Assembly (NCBI GenBank): GCA_016706275.1
Contig: JADJJY010000002.1
Coordinates: 358,001-422,000 of the forward strand
Source: Chloracidobacterium sp.
GTDB lineage: Bacteria > Acidobacteriota > Blastocatellia > Pyrinomonadales > Pyrinomonadaceae
DNA length: 64,000 nt
Direction: 5' to 3'
The notes beneath the pieces were generated by a model that saw only the letters and a program-made list of their open reading frames with translations, searched no databases and was not told the DNA's origin. Both the position numbers and the translations under genes were made by a program. Below, piece after piece: positions 7,486-16,011 of the stretch (within the stretch, counting starts at the first letter, position 1; each line of letters starts with the position of its first letter).

Positions 7486-9324
7486 TTATAGTTTGGTCTG
7501 TGCGAGAGCCTCGGGTGGTTGGCCCGTAAAATCTTCGCCCGGATTGACGAAAAGATTTTGCTCAAAGCGGTATTGCTTATCGTAAAGCTGTTTGTAGCGG
7601 CCATTTTGAGCTATCAGAGCCTCGTGCGAACCGCGTTCTAGTATCTCGCCGGCCTCGACCACGAGGATCTGATCCGCACTTCGGATCGTCGAAAGCCGGT
7701 GCGCGATGACGAACGTCGTGCGGCCTTTTCGTAGATTGTTGAGGCCCTCTTGTATCAACGCTTCGGCTTCGCTGTCGAGACTCGATGTCGCCTCATCCAG
7801 GATCAATATTCGCGGATCGGCAAGCAACGCCCGAGCGATCGCGATACGCTGCCGCTGTCCGCCCGAAAGCTTAACGCCGCGTTCGCCGACAATGGTGTCG
7901 TAGCCGTTTGGAAATTTCTCGATAAATTCATCCGCGTTCGCGATCTTGCAGGTTTGCTTGATCTCGTCGAGATTTGCCTCGGGGTTTGAAAAGCGTATGT
8001 TTTCGAGGATCGTCCCGTCAAAGAGGAAATTGTCCTGCAACACGACGCCGAGATGTCGCCGGTAATCACGTAGCTTTACTTCTTTTAGATCTTTGCCGTC
8101 GATCTTGATGTTACCGGTCGTCGGCTGAATAAAATTGAGCACGAGACTCAGGATCGTGGATTTGCCGGAACCGCTCGAACCAACAAGAGCCGTCGTCGCA
8201 CCGGCTTCGGAATGAAAGCTGACGCCCTTTAATACTGGCACGCCCTCGTCGTATTCAAAGCAAACATCTTCAAAATCGATCGTTCCCTTGATCTCGGACA
8301 GCGGCTCTTTGTCCTTGTCGGACTCGTCTTCGGTCGTCATCGCCATGATCTCGCGAATGCGATCGAGCCCGGCGAGGGCCTCGGTGATCTGCGTGCCGAT
8401 CGCGGTCAGTTCAAACACCGGCATTGCGAGCAGAAAAGTGAACGAGATATACATCAAAAAATCACCGAGCGTCATCGAGCCCGATTGGACGGCACTGCCG
8501 CCGAGGACCATCATTACGACGGCGACCGCACCGATCACGAGTGCAGAAAATGAAGCAATCGCGGAAACTCCCGTTACAGATTTGGCAATATTGCGAAACA
8601 GCCGATGAGCACCGCGTGTAAAGATCAGCTCTTCGCGTTTCTCCGCCGTGTATGCTTTTACGATTCGGATGCCGCCGAGCGATTCACCAAGACGGCCGGT
8701 GACTTCGGCGTTGATAACGCTCCGTTCGCGAAAAACGGGCCGCAGCACCTTGAACGCATACATCAATGCCCCGCCAAATATGAGCAGCACGACCAGCGTC
8801 GCTGTCGTCAATTGCCAGTTCAAGTAAAACAGAACGCCGATCGATATCGTCGCCGTCACCAGGCTGCCAAGTATCTGCCCCAAACCCGTTCCGACCAGAT
8901 TGCGGATGCCCTCAGCGTCGCTCATGATCCGCGAGATAAGTTGCCCAGACTGCGTCGAGTCAAAATACGAGATCGGTAGCCGCTCAATATGCCGCTGCAC
9001 GCGCATACGCATATTCGTGATCGCAAGCTGAGCGGCGACACCAAGAATTTGCGACAAGGCAAACCCCGTTACGCTTTGAATAATGGTGGATATACCGACC
9101 GCGAGGGCGATCCATTTGAGCAGATCATATCGCTGATTGGCAAAGACCTCGTCGACAATGAATTTCGTTGACGCGGGCAAAACCATACTCGCAAGCCGCG
9201 AAATGAGCATCAGCACGCTGCCAAACAGCAGCCGCCAACGGGCGTTCCACACGATCTTGCGAGCCTCAGCCCACGCCGCCGAATAATCGACCTTTTTCTT
9301 CTTTTTATCTGTTTCAGGTGACAC
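7486..9324 (-). CDS. ABC exporter, fused permease and ATPase (MsbA/multidrug type)
   Basis: This is a 612-aa half-transporter. A six-helix exporter domain occupies residues 30-330, followed by a nucleotide-binding domain. The latter has Walker A GSSGSGKST (about residue 390), signature LSGGQRQRIAIARALL, Walker B ILILDEATSSLD and the H-loop IAHRLSTI. It would act as a homodimer in the inner membrane exporting lipids or drugs; the substrate cannot be told. Translation starts at GTG 9324 and the N-terminus is Lys-rich. The preceding secreted protein gene ends 9 bp after it in coordinate terms, so the three minus-strand genes 9845-7035 probably form one operon. Confidence 0.92.
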   Translation of the reverse strand: MSPETDKKKKKVDYSAAWAEARKIVWNARWRLLFGSVLMLISRLASMVLPASTKFIVDEVFANQRYDLLKWIALAVGISTIIQSVTGFALSQILGVAAQLAITNMRMRVQRHIERLPISYFDSTQSGQLISRIMSDAEGIRNLVGTGLGQILGSLVTATISIGVLFYLNWQLTTATLVVLLIFGGALMYAFKVLRPVFRERSVINAEVTGRLGESLGGIRIVKAYTAEKREELIFTRGAHRLFRNIAKSVTGVSAIASFSALVIGAVAVVMMVLGGSAVQSGSMTLGDFLMYISFTFLLAMPVFELTAIGTQITEALAGLDRIREIMAMTTEDESDKDKEPLSEIKGTIDFEDVCFEYDEGVPVLKGVSFHSEAGATTALVGSSGSGKSTILSLVLNFIQPTTGNIKIDGKDLKEVKLRDYRRHLGVVLQDNFLFDGTILENIRFSNPEANLDEIKQTCKIANADEFIEKFPNGYDTIVGERGVKLSGGQRQRIAIARALLADPRILILDEATSSLDSEAEALIQEGLNNLRKGRTTFVIAHRLSTIRSADQILVVEAGEILERGSHEALIAQNGRYKQLYDKQYRFEQNLFVNPGEDFTGQPPEALAQTKL

Positions 9325-9332
9325 GTATTACC

Positions 9333-9845
9333 TTATTTCAATGCGTTCAACAGGCTATTGCCTGATTTGAACTGCCAATTACCTTTGAACAATATATTTG
9401 ATATCACCCATTTTGAGCCCTCACGCCTTAAAACTGCCGTGTCGGTCCACTTTACCTTGTCGGTATCCGCAACAAAATGCAGATAAACATCCACCTCGTG
9501 GGTGCTGCCCTTAGTCCGCGTTTTACCGATCTGGTACGAGGTTCGACCCTCGAAAAGGCTCGAGAACAGGTCGCCCTCCGCCCACGGCGGTTTTTCGTCC
9601 GGGTTTTTTTTTATAAATGCCGCCTGCTTTTTCTGATCGCGTTTGATGAGCGTGACGATTTGGCTCGAGAGGAACGGTGAAAGCTCTTTGAGCTGATCCT
9701 TGTCGGGCAGGCCGCGAACGTTAAGGTCAGCGATAGTTGCGTAGAAATTATCGGTCACCTCAGTCGCATCTTGAGCGGCGGCGATGCCGGTCCCGATCAC
9801 TAGTAACACGCCGATAACGGCAAATGTTGAGATTAGTTTTTTCAT
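9333..9845 (-). CDS. Secreted protein of unknown function
   Basis: The 170-aa protein has a signal peptide (MKKLISTFAVIGVLLVIG, cleavage near AAAQ). The small soluble domain contains NFYATIADLNVRGLPD and ends with HFVADTDKVKWTDTAVLRRE and WVISNILFKGNW. The overall pattern recalls DUF3828-type NTF2-like proteins, but I would not insist on that. It lies immediately upstream of the ABC exporter and probably leads that operon, so it may be a periplasmic accessory factor. ATG 9845 is preferred over TTG 9851. Confidence 0.75.
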   Translation of the reverse strand: MKKLISTFAVIGVLLVIGTGIAAAQDATEVTDNFYATIADLNVRGLPDKDQLKELSPFLSSQIVTLIKRDQKKQAAFIKKNPDEKPPWAEGDLFSSLFEGRTSYQIGKTRTKGSTHEVDVYLHFVADTDKVKWTDTAVLRREGSKWVISNILFKGNWQFKSGNSLLNALK

Positions 9846-9906
9846 AGTCAATTGTTTGGACGCGTGTGATATTCACAGTCTGCGATTTAGTTGAACGGCT
9901 GTCAAT

Positions 9907-9934
9907 TTGCAGACCACCGGATTTCAATTAGAAT
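9907..9934 (+). promoter_or_regulatory. Candidate sigma-70 promoter for asnS
   Basis: TTGCAG at 9907-9912 and TAGAAT at 9929-9934 are separated by 16 bases. This would place the transcription start near 9941, about 20 bases before ATG 9961. No Shine-Dalgarno sequence is seen in the short leader. The call is from consensus matching only. Confidence 0.35.
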
Positions 9935-9960
9935 ATTAGTTTGTTCTTAACTCAACCTAA

Positions 9961-11273
<1,313 letters not shown>

Positions 11274-11286
11274 ATCGAAAAAGGCG

Positions 11287-11847
11287 ATGAAGAGGCGAAC
11301 GAAAACCATCATTCTGATGTCCTTGGGTTTTATTGGATTGCCAATTGCGTTCTTTCTGATCTTCGCCGCGTATATAAATTACATAGCCCCATCGAGCGAG
11401 GAAATGGATGTCTGTCAGTTCGTCGTTGTTGAGGAACCGAAAACATACTATGAAGGACACATTGACGCCTTTCATGTGGAATTACGAGACATCGAAGGAC
11501 GGTGTGTACTTTCGTACTCTGATAAACATTCCACCGATCGCAATGGGATTAAGGATTTAGAGGTCGGAATGGCGGCACCGTGTAATTTTATTCGGGGCAG
11601 TTGGATAGAATACAAGCCGCTTTTATACACGTATCTAACTGGGGAGAGGAAAGTGACGGTTCTCTTAGTTACCGGAGGGACACCAGATCCCTCTATCAAG
11701 GATACGTTCCAGCCGAAGGGATGTGGAACGGCTCTACAGAAGATCCTTATTTACACCGACCGAATTGGCACGGAGTGGGCTGACACACACAACGGACCTC
11801 CTTGGTGTCCGTCATCCGGAGCCGATGAGGTTTTTTTCGCGGCGTAA
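11287..11847 (+). CDS. Membrane-anchored hypothetical protein
   Basis: The 186-aa protein has one N-terminal hydrophobic segment (about residues 8-30), indicating an inner-membrane anchor or uncleaved signal. The rest is soluble and contains five to six cysteines (for example DVCQFVVVEE, GRCVLSY, APCNFIRG, KGCGTALQK). I recognise no family. Codon use at its end is less regular than in the neighbouring housekeeping genes. It begins 13 bp after the asnS stop, with AAAAAGGCG just before its ATG, so co-transcription is possible. Confidence 0.65.
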   Translation: MKRRTKTIILMSLGFIGLPIAFFLIFAAYINYIAPSSEEMDVCQFVVVEEPKTYYEGHIDAFHVELRDIEGRCVLSYSDKHSTDRNGIKDLEVGMAAPCNFIRGSWIEYKPLLYTYLTGERKVTVLLVTGGTPDPSIKDTFQPKGCGTALQKILIYTDRIGTEWADTHNGPPWCPSSGADEVFFAA

Positions 11848-11863
11848 ATGCGGTCAAGGGAAT

Positions 11864-12316
11864 ATGTCAACGTACACAGCAAAGATCACTTGGAAATCCG
11901 ATTCACCGGTGACCTTCACAAAGCAGCGCTACACACGCGGGCATGAGTGGGAGTTTGATGGCGGGGTGACGGTTCCGGCATCGTCTTCGCCGCAGGTTGT
12001 GCCGAGGTTTTCGGTTGAGGCGGCGGTTGATCCGGAGGAGGCTTTGGTGGCGTCCGTCTCGTCTTGTCATATGCTTACGTTTTTATATGTGGCGGCGAAG
12101 GCAGGATATAATATCGCGAGCTACACGGACGACGCGGTTGGCGAGATGGCAACGCTCGAAGACGGCCGCCAGTGGCTGGCGAAGATCACGCTCGACCCGC
12201 AGATCGAGTGGATCGGTCCGGTGCCGAGTGCCGAACGTCTCGCCGCCCTTCATTACGACGCTCACCGGGAATGCTATATCGCTAATTCGATCAAATCCGA
12301 GATCGTGATCAAGTAG
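11864..12316 (+). CDS. OsmC/Ohr-family peroxide-resistance protein
   Basis: The 150-aa protein has the OsmC fold. It carries a conserved cysteine in SVSSCHMLTFLYVAAKAG (about residue 66), preceded by DPEEALVAS, matching the second redox-active cysteine region. The usual first cysteine position near residue 45-50 appears not to be cysteine (VVPRFSVEAA), so thiol-peroxidase activity is uncertain. Family members reduce organic hydroperoxides in the cytoplasm. ATG 11864 follows AAGGGA at a proper distance; the frame extends upstream only through the preceding gene. Confidence 0.82.
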   Translation: MSTYTAKITWKSDSPVTFTKQRYTRGHEWEFDGGVTVPASSSPQVVPRFSVEAAVDPEEALVASVSSCHMLTFLYVAAKAGYNIASYTDDAVGEMATLEDGRQWLAKITLDPQIEWIGPVPSAERLAALHYDAHRECYIANSIKSEIVIK

Positions 12317-12401
12317 CTCTTCTCTGCAGCTTTGCGACTCCGCGGGAGAGCATTTCCCCGCAAAGACGCAGTCGACACGGAGTTAAGGAAAAGATTATTA
12401 A
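12317..12401. repeat. Partial palindrome (GCAAAG type)
   Basis: The short intergenic stretch between osmC and the next gene contains CTTTGCGACTCCGCGGG and, after a short spacer, CCCCGCAAAGACGCAG. These form an imperfect inverted repeat centred on AGAGCATTT. It looks like a further member of the repeat classes seen elsewhere in the window, but the pairing is weaker than in the others. Confidence 0.4.
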
Positions 12402-12695
12402 ATGACTATACGTGATGAATGGACCTATCACCGGGCGAAAAAATACGACAAGCACCGAGTGCGTTGGCATTTTGTGACGCGGTATTTTGAGATCGAAGCC
12501 GGGAACGAGCCGCGTGAGCTGTATTTTCGCAACGACGACGAGACCGAGTTTGGTATGATCCGTTTTGAGCAGATCAAAGACTTTCCGTACCGTGACTGGG
12601 AGTTTCTGATGAACAAGATCCTCAATAACATCCCGTTTCGCCGCTCATTGCTTGACGAAGAAACCCGCGGCGTCTGGAAAAAGAATTGGAAATAG
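12402..12695 (+). CDS. Conserved small hypothetical protein
   Basis: The protein is 97 aa, charged and aromatic-rich, with no signal peptide or membrane segment. It opens with DEWTYHRAKKYDKHRVRWHF and contains FRNDDETEFGMIRFEQIKDF and a C-terminal GVWKKNWK. I do not recognise a named family. It lies five bases upstream of the cupin gene, so the two are probably co-expressed. Good codon usage and tight spacing support it being real. Confidence 0.65.
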   Translation: MTIRDEWTYHRAKKYDKHRVRWHFVTRYFEIEAGNEPRELYFRNDDETEFGMIRFEQIKDFPYRDWEFLMNKILNNIPFRRSLLDEETRGVWKKNWK

Positions 12696-12700
12696 CCCGA

Positions 12701-13441
12701 ATGGACATCATCCCTGTCGAAGACCTCGACGCTGCCATCGAACAATATAAAACGCTTGGTTATCGGCTGGATATGATCTTTCCGGCGGATAATCCGCGCG
12801 ACGCAGTAATGTCGAGGGGCGATGACTGTTTGCGACTCGTTCGGAGTCCCGCCTTTAGCCGGCCTGTTGCTGAGGAGATGCCGCCAAAAGGCGGGACTCC
12901 GAGCGAGTGGATAGTCGGCCGGGCGGGGATGGAGTATCGCGATCTGATACCGGACAGGATGGGCGGCAAAGTCATTGCTTCACACATTCGGCTAACGAAA
13001 GGCGGCGAGGTTCCCGACTACGTTCATTATCACAAGATCGATCTTCAGATGATTTACTGCTTGAAAGGCCGGATCAAGGTCGTGTACGAAGACCAAGGCC
13101 CACCGTTTTGGTTAGAACCCGGCGATTGCGTACTGCAACCTTCTGAGATCCGTCACCGTGTGCTCGAATGCGTGCCAAATTCCGAAGTCGTCGAGATAAC
13201 AATGCCTGCCGAACATGAAACATGGGTTGAGCACGACATCACGTTGCCGACGGCCGAGCTAAAACCGGACCGCGATTTTGTCGGACAGCGATTTTTTGTA
13301 ACGAGACTCCGGAGGGCGGATCCAACTTTTCCGAACGAAATGGTCTGTAAAGAATTTGTTGAGCGAATGAAAGGCGTCGTAACGCCCGACGAGATACTCG
13401 CTGCGGTTATTGACGTTTCGCGGTCTCTGTGCCGAATGTGA
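12701..13441 (+). CDS. Cupin-domain protein with VOC-like N-terminus
   Basis: The first 50 residues (VEDLDAAIEQYKTLGYRLD) resemble a glyoxalase/VOC half-module. From about residue 85 to 165 there is a cupin barrel with HYHKIDLQMIYCLKGRIKVVYED and LEPGDCVLQPSEIRHRV, including metal-ligand-type histidines. The joining segment, about residues 48-68, is encoded by a palindromic repeat (12842-12901). The substrate is unknown; an isomerase or dioxygenase-like or sensory role is possible. ATG 12701 is preferred to the longer in-frame TTG. Its 3' end overlaps the convergent lipoprotein gene by 35 bp. Confidence 0.75.
   Translation: MDIIPVEDLDAAIEQYKTLGYRLDMIFPADNPRDAVMSRGDDCLRLVRSPAFSRPVAEEMPPKGGTPSEWIVGRAGMEYRDLIPDRMGGKVIASHIRLTKGGEVPDYVHYHKIDLQMIYCLKGRIKVVYEDQGPPFWLEPGDCVLQPSEIRHRVLECVPNSEVVEITMPAEHETWVEHDITLPTAELKPDRDFVGQRFFVTRLRRADPTFPNEMVCKEFVERMKGVVTPDEILAAVIDVSRSLCRM
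12842..12901. repeat. In-frame palindromic element inside the cupin gene
   Basis: Perfect 15-base arms, CGGAGTCCCGCCTTT (12842-12856) and AAAGGCGGGACTCCG (12887-12901), enclose a 30-base centre. The element is read in frame as about 20 residues, including SPAFSRP and MPPKGGTPSE, between the VOC-like and cupin domains. This is the layout of palindromic elements that insert into protein-coding genes without breaking them, as described for Rickettsia palindromic elements; relatedness to those is not implied. Confidence 0.75.
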
Positions 13442-14132
13442 CTTGTTTTTGGCCGCCCCAGTTGCCTTCGAGGCTGCCGTTTGACTGGATGTCGTAGAGT
13501 GCAAAGCTGCATTGACGCCCGCCGAAGCTCACCGCGGCATAACTTCCCTTCCAAATGCCAAATCCGACCTGTGGTTTATCCGTAAGCCAAGAAAAATCGT
13601 AGCCTGCACCGTCTTTTACGATAGCGAGCGAGCCCAAATAGGTTTTGCCGTCGGCCATCGTGCCGGTGCCCATATATTTGCCGACAAAGCCCGTGCCTTC
13701 GACGCGAACTGCGTTTTCCGTGCCAAATTTTTCTTCGCCCCACATAACGTTACGGCCGTCGAGCGAACCGTCCGAGGCTATCTTATACAAAACAACGCCG
13801 CAGCCTTTGCCCGCTCCGGTCGCCGCAAAGCTCACAGCGGCCGTGCTGCCTAACTGCACGCCCGTGCCGACGCGGGTTCCTTTTGTTGTTGCCCAGCGAA
13901 ATTCGTAATTATCACCTTTCGGGACGACCGAAAGTGAACCGGTGTACGGGTCCATTTCGTTTGCGGCGGACCCGGTGATGAGAAAATTACCCGAAATGTC
14001 GCGCTCTGCGGGAGTCGGGCTCGGCGTGGGCGTGATCGCGGCGGTTTCTTTGATACGCTCGGCGGGACCGCCGCAGGAGATCAGTAGGCAGGCGGCGGAA
14101 AGCAGTAGGCAGAAAATAAATATTTGTCGCAC
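13407..14132 (-). CDS. Lipoprotein with duplicated beta domain, paralogue 1
   Basis: The 241-aa product has a lipoprotein signal peptide ending in the lipobox LLISCGG, then a Thr/Pro/Ser linker. Two copies of an approximately 90-aa repeat follow. Each contains a GNFLITG/GKYMGTG start, a YEFRW/YDFSW middle and a terminal DGSLDG or NGSLEG block. The second copy ends with CSFALYDIQSNGSLEG and KFGTE-type sequence. It is a clear paralogue of the next gene upstream (14213-14977). It probably resides on a membrane facing the periplasm; function unknown. Confidence 0.75.
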   Translation of the reverse strand: MRQIFIFCLLLSAACLLISCGGPAERIKETAAITPTPSPTPAERDISGNFLITGSAANEMDPYTGSLSVVPKGDNYEFRWATTKGTRVGTGVQLGSTAAVSFAATGAGKGCGVVLYKIASDGSLDGRNVMWGEEKFGTENAVRVEGTGFVGKYMGTGTMADGKTYLGSLAIVKDGAGYDFSWLTDKPQVGFGIWKGSYAAVSFGGRQCSFALYDIQSNGSLEGNWGGQKQVTFGTETAKRQ

Positions 14133-14139
14133 AAGAATA

Positions 14140-14204
14140 TTTTAGCCACGAATTTCACGAATAGCACGAATCCATCTCTTTATTCGTGTCATTCGTGGCT
14201 AAAA
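14140..14204. repeat. Palindromic repeat (CACGAA type)
   Basis: Arms TTTTAGCCACGAAT (14140-14153) and ATTCGTGGCTAAAA (14191-14204) are perfectly complementary. Inside them GCACGAAT and ATTCGTGT can extend the pairing. It separates the two lipoprotein paralogues. The T-rich outer arm means it could also act as a bidirectional terminator. Confidence 0.7.
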
Positions 14205-14212
14205 CTTATCGC

Positions 14213-14977
14213 CTATTTTTTTGGTTTAGCCGTCTCGGTTCCAAATTTCTTCGACGCCTGGCTTCCCCATCGACCATCGAGCGTACCGTCGGACTGCACG
14301 TCGTATCCGACGAACGCGCATTTCGCACCGCCAAATCCGACCGCCACATAATTGCCGGCTCGGATGCCAAAGCCCTCGAACGAATTACCCGCGTCCCAAG
14401 CAAAGGTAAATCCATCACCGTCTTTTTTGACCTTGAGTTTGCCCTTGTACTCTTTGCCCTCGGGGTTTTTGCCGGTTATGTCGTAATCACCTTCGAGGTC
14501 GGTGCCGCTGGTGCGTGTTGCCTTTTCGGTTTCCATTGTGTTGACGCCCCAGTATCCGATCTTGCCGTCGAGAGCGCCGTCGGAGCCGATCTTATACAGT
14601 ACAACGCCGCAGCCTTTGCCGTTGTCACCGTCAGTATATGCTACCGCGACGCGGGCATCGGTCATCACGCCGACGCCGTCGTAGGAATTCGTGCCCGATT
14701 TCCATGAGAATTGATACACATCGTCACGCGGGGTAACGACGAGATCGGCCTTGTACTGGCCGCCGCCGTCCGGGTTGCTGCCCGTAGATTCGTAGTTGCC
14801 CGCGATGTTTTTCGGCGTCGCTGGAGCAGGGGTCGAAGCCGTGTTGGTTGTTGTATTGGCCTTAGCGGCCGTGTTGTTTGTCGTCGTCGTGGTCGATGAA
14901 CCGCCGCATCCGATCCCGGTGATAAGCAGTGCACCGATTGCGAACGACAAAATTGAGTTAGGGGTTGTATGTTTCAC
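14213..14977 (-). CDS. Lipoprotein with duplicated beta domain, paralogue 2
   Basis: The 254-aa product has the lipobox LITGIGCGG, followed by a low-complexity Thr/Asn/Ala linker (residues 26-55). Two repeats follow, matching the downstream paralogue: GNYESTGSNPDGG with YQFSWKSG, and GDYDITGKNPEGK with FTFAWDAG. Each ends in VVLYKIGSDGALDG or VGYDVQSDGTLDG. A ribosome site AAGGAGAAACG precedes ATG 14977. The two paralogues lie head to tail, suggesting a tandem duplication. Function unknown. Confidence 0.77.
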   Translation of the reverse strand: MKHTTPNSILSFAIGALLITGIGCGGSSTTTTTNNTAAKANTTTNTASTPAPATPKNIAGNYESTGSNPDGGGQYKADLVVTPRDDVYQFSWKSGTNSYDGVGVMTDARVAVAYTDGDNGKGCGVVLYKIGSDGALDGKIGYWGVNTMETEKATRTSGTDLEGDYDITGKNPEGKEYKGKLKVKKDGDGFTFAWDAGNSFEGFGIRAGNYVAVGFGGAKCAFVGYDVQSDGTLDGRWGSQASKKFGTETAKPKK

Positions 14978-15089
14978 TTCGTTTCTCCTTTTGGTTGTTT
15001 GGTTGAGTCCGTTTGACGAATATGATAGACCAAATAAACAGATCTAGTCACGCCCGCGGGGTATTTTGCGAGACTTAAGACGTCGATGT

Positions 15090-15974
15090 CTATTCGCTCC
15101 GTATTGTGAGGATCACGATTTCCGGCGGGACCATGAATCTGAAGGGTAGCAAGCTTGTTCCAACTCCACTAGTCACATACATATCCAGCCCGCGATCTTT
15201 GATATGGCCATTTGCGTACTTTTGCCCGTAGCTCGACGGTATTATCGGCCGTCCAAAGATCGGCAACCAAATCTGCCCGCCGTGGGTGTGGGCGGAAAGC
15301 ATTAGTTTTAGGTCGTCCGAGATCGCAAGGTCGCCTGTAATAAGATGGAGAATATCAGGACTGTGCTCGAGTACCACCAGATCTCCGGTGCCGTCAGTCG
15401 GGCGAACCGCTTGTTTTGCTTTTTCCGAATACTCTTTCCATGTCGTCACGTGCATGTGGTCGAGCATGCCGAGAATACGCAGCCGTTTCTCACCTCGATC
15501 GATCACGATCACCTCGTTTTGTAGTACTCGATAGCCAATTCGGCTTAACTCGGTAGCAACCAACTCGTCCCCATACCGCCCATCGTGATTGCCGAGAACG
15601 GCGTACACGCCATCCTTTGCCTTGAGGCCGGCGAGATTATCGGCAACCTCGGCCATAGGCATTTTTAAGTTTCCATTCTTGTCTTCGGAAACATAATCAC
15701 CAAGCAGCACAATAACATCGGGACTCTCAGCGTTGGTTGCCGTAACGACGTTTCGGATCATCTCTGCGGACCCGCCGTTAGAACCCCCGTGGATATCAGC
15801 GATCATCGCAATTCGTAGTCCATCGAACGCCGGGTCCCAATCCTTGATCTTGATCTCATCGTAATTTACTACCAAACGATTCGGTTCGATAAAATACCCA
15901 TAAGCCATGCAAAAAGCGGCTATTGCGATCAACGCAAGAATACTTAAATAAATGCGTGACCGCCGCTTATCCAT
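15090..15974 (-). CDS. Membrane-anchored calcineurin-like metallophosphoesterase (YkuE/YaeI type)
   Basis: The 294-aa protein has one N-terminal transmembrane helix (residues 8-28). The full metal-binding set follows: IADIHGG, LLGDYV, GNHDGRYGDE and SAHTHGGQIW. This subfamily includes enzymes acting on UDP-diacylglucosamine or other phospho-lipids at the membrane; the substrate here is not determined. It follows a short stretch (15975-16011) containing words also seen in the dispersed repeats (CTCTGTG, TTTGTGACTCTGTGG). It is probably a single gene. Confidence 0.87.
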   Translation of the reverse strand: MDKRRSRIYLSILALIAIAAFCMAYGYFIEPNRLVVNYDEIKIKDWDPAFDGLRIAMIADIHGGSNGGSAEMIRNVVTATNAESPDVIVLLGDYVSEDKNGNLKMPMAEVADNLAGLKAKDGVYAVLGNHDGRYGDELVATELSRIGYRVLQNEVIVIDRGEKRLRILGMLDHMHVTTWKEYSEKAKQAVRPTDGTGDLVVLEHSPDILHLITGDLAISDDLKLMLSAHTHGGQIWLPIFGRPIIPSSYGQKYANGHIKDRGLDMYVTSGVGTSLLPFRFMVPPEIVILTIRSE

Positions 15975-16011
15975 ATCTCTGTGTTCTTTGTGACTCTGTG
16001 GTAAATTGGCT

